Shown here piece after piece: positions 59,149 to 64,000 of a stretch of DNA of 64,000 nt (its first letter is position 1; each line of letters starts with the position of its first letter). A model generated the notes under the pieces. The model searched no databases, had not been told where the DNA came from, and saw only the letters and a list, made by a program, of their open reading frames with translations. This stretch comes from Stictocephala bisonia. Its lineage: Eukaryota > Arthropoda > Insecta > Hemiptera > Membracidae. A program made the translations under genes and the position numbers. The stretch lies in assembly GCA_035578905.1 (NCBI GenBank), contig JAQJVL010000667.1, positions 119,501-183,500 of the forward strand, in the 5' to 3' direction.

Positions 59149-59468
59149 TCGGCACTAGTGGCATAGTGCTATAACTCAGCTACTTGGGGATAATAAGTCA
59201 AGGAGTTGGGAGGCGATAGGTTCTATGTTCGACCCTCTTGATACCGACACGGTGTCCACTCAATGGTTGCCATCGACTGGAAACTACTAGATAAGTATGG
59301 GGCGTCCGTGTTTACTGGTAGTCAATGTTCAAATATTGTGAGGGAGATAACTGACTGTGTCTTATTAGATGAAAATCAGACCATTACAACGTAGTTAGGA
59401 TTCCACGTAAAGTTGCTTGGGATGGATAAAAATAACTATTTCTGAGGAAAAGCTAACTAACAATAACT
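59149..59468 (+). mobile_element. SINE-A copy 10, 3'-truncated
   Basis: The head TCGGCACTAGTGGCATAGTG is followed by TAACTCAGCTACTTGGGG, and GATAGGTTCTATGTTCGACC gives the best B-box-like match of the family (GTTCGACCC). It ends near AACTAACAATAACTAC without the conserved tail. Confidence 0.8.
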
Positions 59469-61650
59469 ACTTAGATTTTATTTATGAAATACCAACAGTC
59501 CTGTTTGAAATGGTCCAGGAAGAAGGCTTTTTATCTCACAAAATCCCATGTTTAGGGTGATGTTATCCATTTCATAAAGTTATTTAGTAATAATGTCCTA
59601 TGGTATTTACCCCTTAATCTAGCCTAACCTAACCTAGCTTAACCCAACCTAAAATAATCTAACCCCCTGGAAATGATACAAGTTGTTTTATCATCTCCCC
59701 CAAACACAACGGTAATTCTTCGATAATAATAAATTTTACTGTCCTTGCGCTATATTATCCTGTATATTTTTCTTAAATCTTTACTACTTTTAGTTTGTCT
59801 AGTACTATAAAATATAGACCATTAAAGAAACACACATATATTTTCTTGCTAAATATATATTATAAGTAGTTTCCTGAAAGAAAGGATTATATTTTAAGTA
59901 TACTTATAATATTGAGAAATTAGTATTATATATAATAATTCATGTGCGGATGGGTTGAAAAGCTTAAATTTTCACCAGACGAGGGGTGTTCGTGCAGAGT
60001 TGATAGGAGGGGGAGGAGAGTCGACTAGCCTAGTATCACACGCAAGAAAACAATGTCAGTCTGTCTAACTTGAACTTACCACTATTAGTTATAGTGCTAC
60101 AAAAAGGGAGGGTAAACATTTATTAGCATGAAGCATTGATGACTTTGGGTGAAGCAAATACAATTTAATCTACATCATATTCTTTTATTGAAAATTGCTT
60201 TATGATACAAGTGTAGACCTTTAATGAGACGTAAGCTGACAATATTTTTAGAAAATCGCACAAATAGATTATGAAGTGAGACTTAACTCAAGTAATTCCA
60301 TATTTTAAGGCGTATTTCACTACGACTGATCCGTTTAGTTAATCGATACCATAGCCCTACAGAAGCCTTAGTGAAGTGAATTTTTTTTGTTTTAATTTAA
60401 TTGATTTTAGATTTCCACTATAGTTGGGCTCGACAGAAAGTGACCAACGTGCTATATTTAGCACGAATAGGAATTTATGCTAAATATAAATCCACTAAAA
60501 TTTGTGCTAAAAATAAATATAAATCCAAATAGGAAATCAGCAGCGGAGGGGTTCGTTCCACCTCTCAACTGCCGTAAATTACGTTATTACTTCCGCATCA
60601 ACATTTAGTTGAAAAAGTAACTGTAATGAACTGTGCGAATTTAATTAGTTTCTATTAACTGTTTATATTATTATTCATTAAGTTATTGTTATCACTAATT
60701 GTTTTTGAATTGTAAATATTAAATTTATTTAATCATTCAAAGCATGACTCGTTAGTGTCAATCAAAGCAACCAATGGCTACTGCTGCTAATGACGTAGTG
60801 GGCGGGGCTGCGTACTGTGCTGCCAACTCACGGCCTACCGTCTTCATAGTTGCCATAACAAATTTGAAATGTAATGACACATTGGGGAGAGAGTAATTCT
60901 CAATCTCAATTCTACAAACTCAGTACCTCTCTCGCACAGGAGCTTTTAGTGCTCCCTTTATAAGTGACATATATATGAGTGGTTAATATATAAAATATAA
61001 ATAATTGATTGGACACGGTCTACTAGAAGACCACAAACTAGTGTATACAATACAGTATCTTCAAGTGTAGAAGTAGAAATCATTTAATGTATAACAAACT
61101 CACTTTCTTATTTCCATATTTCTCTCGCTTGAATCTCATATCTACTGTTCCATAATAAATGATGTTGTGCCCTGCAAGCAGCACACCTCCATTTTGAGGA
61201 TGTGTCCTATTCAACAAACCATGACAAGGAAACTCCATTTTGTCTGTTCTTTAGTACTTTACTTTACTGCTTTAATTCTTTAAGAGCAAACCCATGTCTC
61301 ATTTTATGTAAATATTTTAGAGCTGGAAATGTTTTTTAGTGTTTGAAACCTTTTCTCAAATTTTAGTCAAAGGTATGAATAAAAAGTCAGAACTGTGTTG
61401 TCTAGAGTCATGAAATATAAAGTTTTTGCATTCAAAGTTTTATTGTGTTTGGCCGTTGTTTTACAATATCTTAAATGAATTTTATGGAAACTATGTAGTT
61501 TCCATGATTCTAACGAATTTTTACTGAAATGGATCAATAATAGCATATATAATTGAACCAGACAGCTTTTATCCTGTGAAAGTTGCACTTTTTATGAAAA
61601 AATTAAACAAAGACACTTTAAAACTTTTCAGTTTTGTTTGCATATTTGGA
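59469..61650. other. Unassigned 2.2 kb
   Basis: Contains a CCTAACCTAACC-type cluster at 59624-59665, a degenerate TTAGG-like string on the minus strand, and a promoter-like patch at 60771-60808. The 73-codon minus frame at 61367 is not recognised. Otherwise AT-rich without features. Confidence 0.45.
60771..60808 (+). promoter_or_regulatory. Promoter-like cluster: CCAAT, CRE-like and GC box
   Basis: CCAAT at 60771-60775, TGACGTAG at 60791-60798 and GGGCGGGGC at 60800-60808 lie within 40 bp in an otherwise AT-rich region. Such clusters occur in polymerase II promoters. No coding sequence was found downstream on the plus strand, so function is unproven; it may be a transposon promoter or coincidence. 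Confidence 0.25.
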
Positions 61651-61963
61651 CTTTTTACGTTAATTCAATACCACTACTTTTTTATCGTGATTACGGTTGG
61701 GTTAGGTTAGGTTAGGTGGCTACTAAAGTTGGTCACAAACTGTTAAGTCCAATTACTGACTTACCACCGAATGCGCTCTCCGTGTGTAATTTCTTTGAAC
61801 ACGACAAGATAAAGCCAGTGATATCGGATTCCTAGCGGATAAGGAATACCACAGTGGACGTAAAAATGATTGGGGGACAGTTTTTGGAGCAATAGAACAT
61901 TAATCAAGGGGTAGTGAATTAACGGAAACGAAAAAAAGTAGTGGTAGTGAGTTAATGAAAAAG
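61651..61963. mobile_element. TIR MITE with TTAGG-like motifs (copy 2)
   Basis: The left end begins CTTTTTACGTTAATTCAATA and continues CCACTACTTTTTT; the right end is its imperfect reverse, with AAAAAAAGTAGTGGTAGTGA then GTTAATGAAAAAG. GGTTGGGTTAGGTTAGGTTA lies just inside the left terminus. It has the same termini as 7982-8163 but a different, non-repetitive interior of about 200 bp. No ORF. Confidence 0.75.
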
Positions 61964-62634
61964 ATGCGCATATTTAGTTATTTCAAACTATTTATTGATT
62001 ATCTTTTTTAATTTTGGAAACATGAATTCGAAATATGTTTATCCATGACAATAATTTCTTGAGATATGACAGAAAAAAATTTTTGCGAAGAGCGTAATCC
62101 CAATAATAATAAACAGCAACTACTTACTGCAAAAGAAAAATTTTGCATATTTGTTAAAAGCTTATTAATACACTTTTATAGTTTCACTGTATTCTTCATT
62201 CAGCCAATCCATGGCAGAAAAGTATAAAAAGTCCATTAATTATTGATATCTAATACATTTCTTTTACATAACTCATATAGACAATGATATGTACAATTGA
62301 CAATGAGAGCGAGACGTCATAGTATCTACGGCCTCAGGGGGTCGTAAATAAACTGCCCAGCTGCCATCGGAAATGACAAATAGTACGGCACCTCTCAGTG
62401 ACAGTAAATACGTTCAATATTGTAACGGACTTCATCCATATTTTACGTATATAGCAATTACCTTTGTATTCAACCTTTTTCAAATTTTATTTTCATGTGG
62501 GAAATATTTTAATATTCATTACAATAAAGTAATTTTTTACTTCTTTTCATCATCCACTGTTATATAATTACTTTTATATTTACTTATAGACAATTTAAGA
62601 TTAAAAAAAAACTGCACTAAACGATATACGTAAT
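61964..62634. other. Unassigned AT-rich sequence
   Basis: Nothing recognised. Confidence 0.4.
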
Positions 62635-62736
62635 ACATTGAGTACATTTTTATTTGAATCATATAATACTTTTGCCTGATTAATAACAATCTTTCGTAAG
62701 CACCTCTAAAGTATGGAAGGTATATGTGTGTTGATT
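62635..62736 (+). repeat. Penelope-type end repeat, left copy
   Basis: CATATAATACTTTTGCCTGA and CGTAAGCACCTCTAAAGTATGG match 63204-63270 (CATATAACACTTTTGTCTAA; TGTGAGTACCTCTGG). The ribozyme-like core is degenerate here. SINE-A copy 11 lies between the two copies. Confidence 0.55.
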
Positions 62737-63171
62737 TTGGCACTAGTGGTGTAGTGCTGTAACCCTGCTGCTAAGTGTGATGAAGATTGTAGGTGACAGG
62801 TTCTACGCTTGGTCCTCATGGCGTCCGTTCAATGGTTATGGTTGCCATTGATGTGACCACTACTAGAGACGTCTGTGGTATTCACGTCGGGTGGTAGTCA
62901 GGGTCTTGATGTGTGGGGGGTGGGGGTGGGAAGTAAGTTTCAAGCTTGTCAATTAGCTGAAAAAGATCAACAATACATGGTTCGAATTCTACGTAAATCT
63001 GTAGGTACCTTAATTTCCTTGGCCATTGGGCTATTAATAAATAGCTATGTCTGAGGAACAGTCGACCTTAGTTAGTAAAACGATAATACATTCGTTCATC
63101 TACACTCATCACACTCATTCGCCTCTTATATTCGCCCATATCTCTTAGGTCGGCTTTTTACTAATAAATAT
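62737..63171 (+). mobile_element. SINE-A copy 11, full length
   Basis: Runs from the head TTGGCACTAGTGGTGTAGTG to the tail GGCTTTTTACTAATAAATA. It contains GGTGACAGGTTCTACG, ACCACTACTAGAGACGTCTG, the CTATTAATAAATAGCTATG region, GTCGACCTTAGTTAGTAA and CTACACTCATCACACTCATT. With copies 1, 7 and 9 it best defines the ~435-440-bp family. Confidence 0.82.
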
Positions 63172-63203
63172 ATACTTATATACATTGTGTAAAGTTTCTT
63201 AAA

Positions 63204-63300
63204 AAGCATATAACACTTTTGTCTAATTATTAACTATATCTTGTGAGTACCTCTGGACTGAGGATGGTAGTTGTCATTACCGAAATCAAACACCATGATA
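63204..63300 (+). ncRNA. Third candidate hammerhead-like core (Penelope-type end)
   Basis: CTGAGGA at 63258-63264 is followed by GGTA...TTACC (4-5-bp stem) and GAAA at 63282-63285. The upstream CCTCTGG is shared with the core at 3567. The sequence before it repeats the segment at 62635-62736. Stem I, stem III and the cleavage site are unconfirmed. Confidence 0.45.
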
Positions 63301-64000
63301 TCTCTCCATATTTCACCTATGCTGAAGTAAACTTTTAAGAATTTACACTTTTTAATGACTCCCATTAAAACCAAAGGTAGAAACGTCAAAAGTGTGAATA
63401 AACTTTTATACAGGGTAGAAAAAAAAAAATGGAAACGCTTTCACAGCAACGTTATTTTTCTCCATAGATAATTTGATAATTAAATTTTGTTTGATACTTG
63501 TGTTCCATAAAGTATTATTTTTGATCAGAATATACTCGAAAACGTTAAATATCAGAAAAAAAATTGTTTAAATTAGTTACTTTGAAATTCAAATGATCGC
63601 TACTCTGAAAAGGATAATCTGGATTATTCTCATCGCAGACAAAATGGTTTATTTGTGAAGTGCATTTAATTACCTCTAATCTATTTGATGCCCTTGCACT
63701 GTGTAAATACACTGTGTATTTACATACTGAATCAGCAAAAACTAACCTAAAAATAATTATAATGCGTGATATGTAATATTTAAACATTTTAATATTTACG
63801 ATTATAAAATAGATAACATTCAATTTATTTTATGGAATAATTCATTTATCGAAAAATAACTGTTCAGATGTGGATTTTTTTGAGTTCATCTTCGACCCTT
63901 GAAAGATGCCATGAATCATCTCCTGGGTTGACCTTCCTCCGACTTTGTTTTTTCTCCAGGTTTATTATAGTTTTTTATATAAGTGTTGAAAACCCTCCCA
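63301..64000. other. Unassigned sequence to the window end
   Basis: TACAGGGTAGAAAAAAAAAA at 63411 resembles a MITE terminus, but no inverted partner occurs before the window ends. The 92-codon minus frame at 63545-63823 has no recognised motif. Confidence 0.4.

Noticed and set aside
63411..64000. MITE starting TACAGGGTAG
   Set aside because: Only one terminus is visible; no inverted partner occurs before the window ends.

Overview
The window looks like 64 kb of AT-rich, gene-poor, repeat-dominated animal nuclear DNA, most likely from an arthropod and probably an insect. The grounds are the mix of elements: jockey/CR1-type and RTE-type LINEs, an irritans-like mariner, a Penelope-like GIY-YIG fragment, a Ty3/gypsy remnant, tRNA-derived SINEs, TTAGG-like motifs and many palindromic MITEs. 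I found no convincing host protein-coding gene. Every long open frame belongs to a transposable element or is a by-product of a tandem repeat. The species cannot be named from the sequence.

Layout. 1-2587: 5'-truncated LINE, broken by one frameshift and two stops, with a poly(A) tail. 2759-3710: long hairpin, Penelope-like 3' end, hammerhead-ribozyme-like core and a 31-bp repeat. 4351-4743: palindromic MITE. 5286-8270: three reverse copies of a ~440-bp SINE-like family, one carrying a nested TIR MITE full of TTAGG-like motifs, plus a 36-bp minisatellite with 216-bp higher-order structure. 9391-16940: interrupted SINE copy, 1.5-kb foldback and a direct duplication whose second copy is split by a full-length RTE-type LINE with an intact 982-aa ORF and a 12-bp target duplication. 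17590-28470: foldbacks, a gypsy gag-pol remnant between inverted repeats, a tRNA-Met-like sequence and a LINE 3' end. 28470-33640: mostly unassigned. 33736-34228: (CA)n. 35101-37082: 26-copy 76-bp satellite with a duplicated 7-unit block. 37744-39602: complete mariner with an intact transposase ORF and a candidate Helentron-like insertion in its leader. 39860-41335: minisatellite with (GT)n, interrupted by a solo LTR. 41838-54000: further tandem arrays (36, 74, 86, 163 and 63/58 bp), SINE copies and a MITE. 54851-64000: a second tRNA-derived SINE, (CT)n, another minisatellite locus, a LINE C-terminal fragment, two SINE copies, a TIR MITE and Penelope-like end repeats.

The parts work as layered mobile elements, not as a pathway. 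Two elements carry intact enzyme ORFs (RTE endonuclease/RT and mariner transposase). The SINEs and MITEs are non-autonomous and would need proteins from elements of this kind; which partners they use cannot be told from this window. Repeated motifs across loci (the SINE family, the 33-36-bp minisatellite family, the CTGAGGA...GAAATC core) are the strongest leads.
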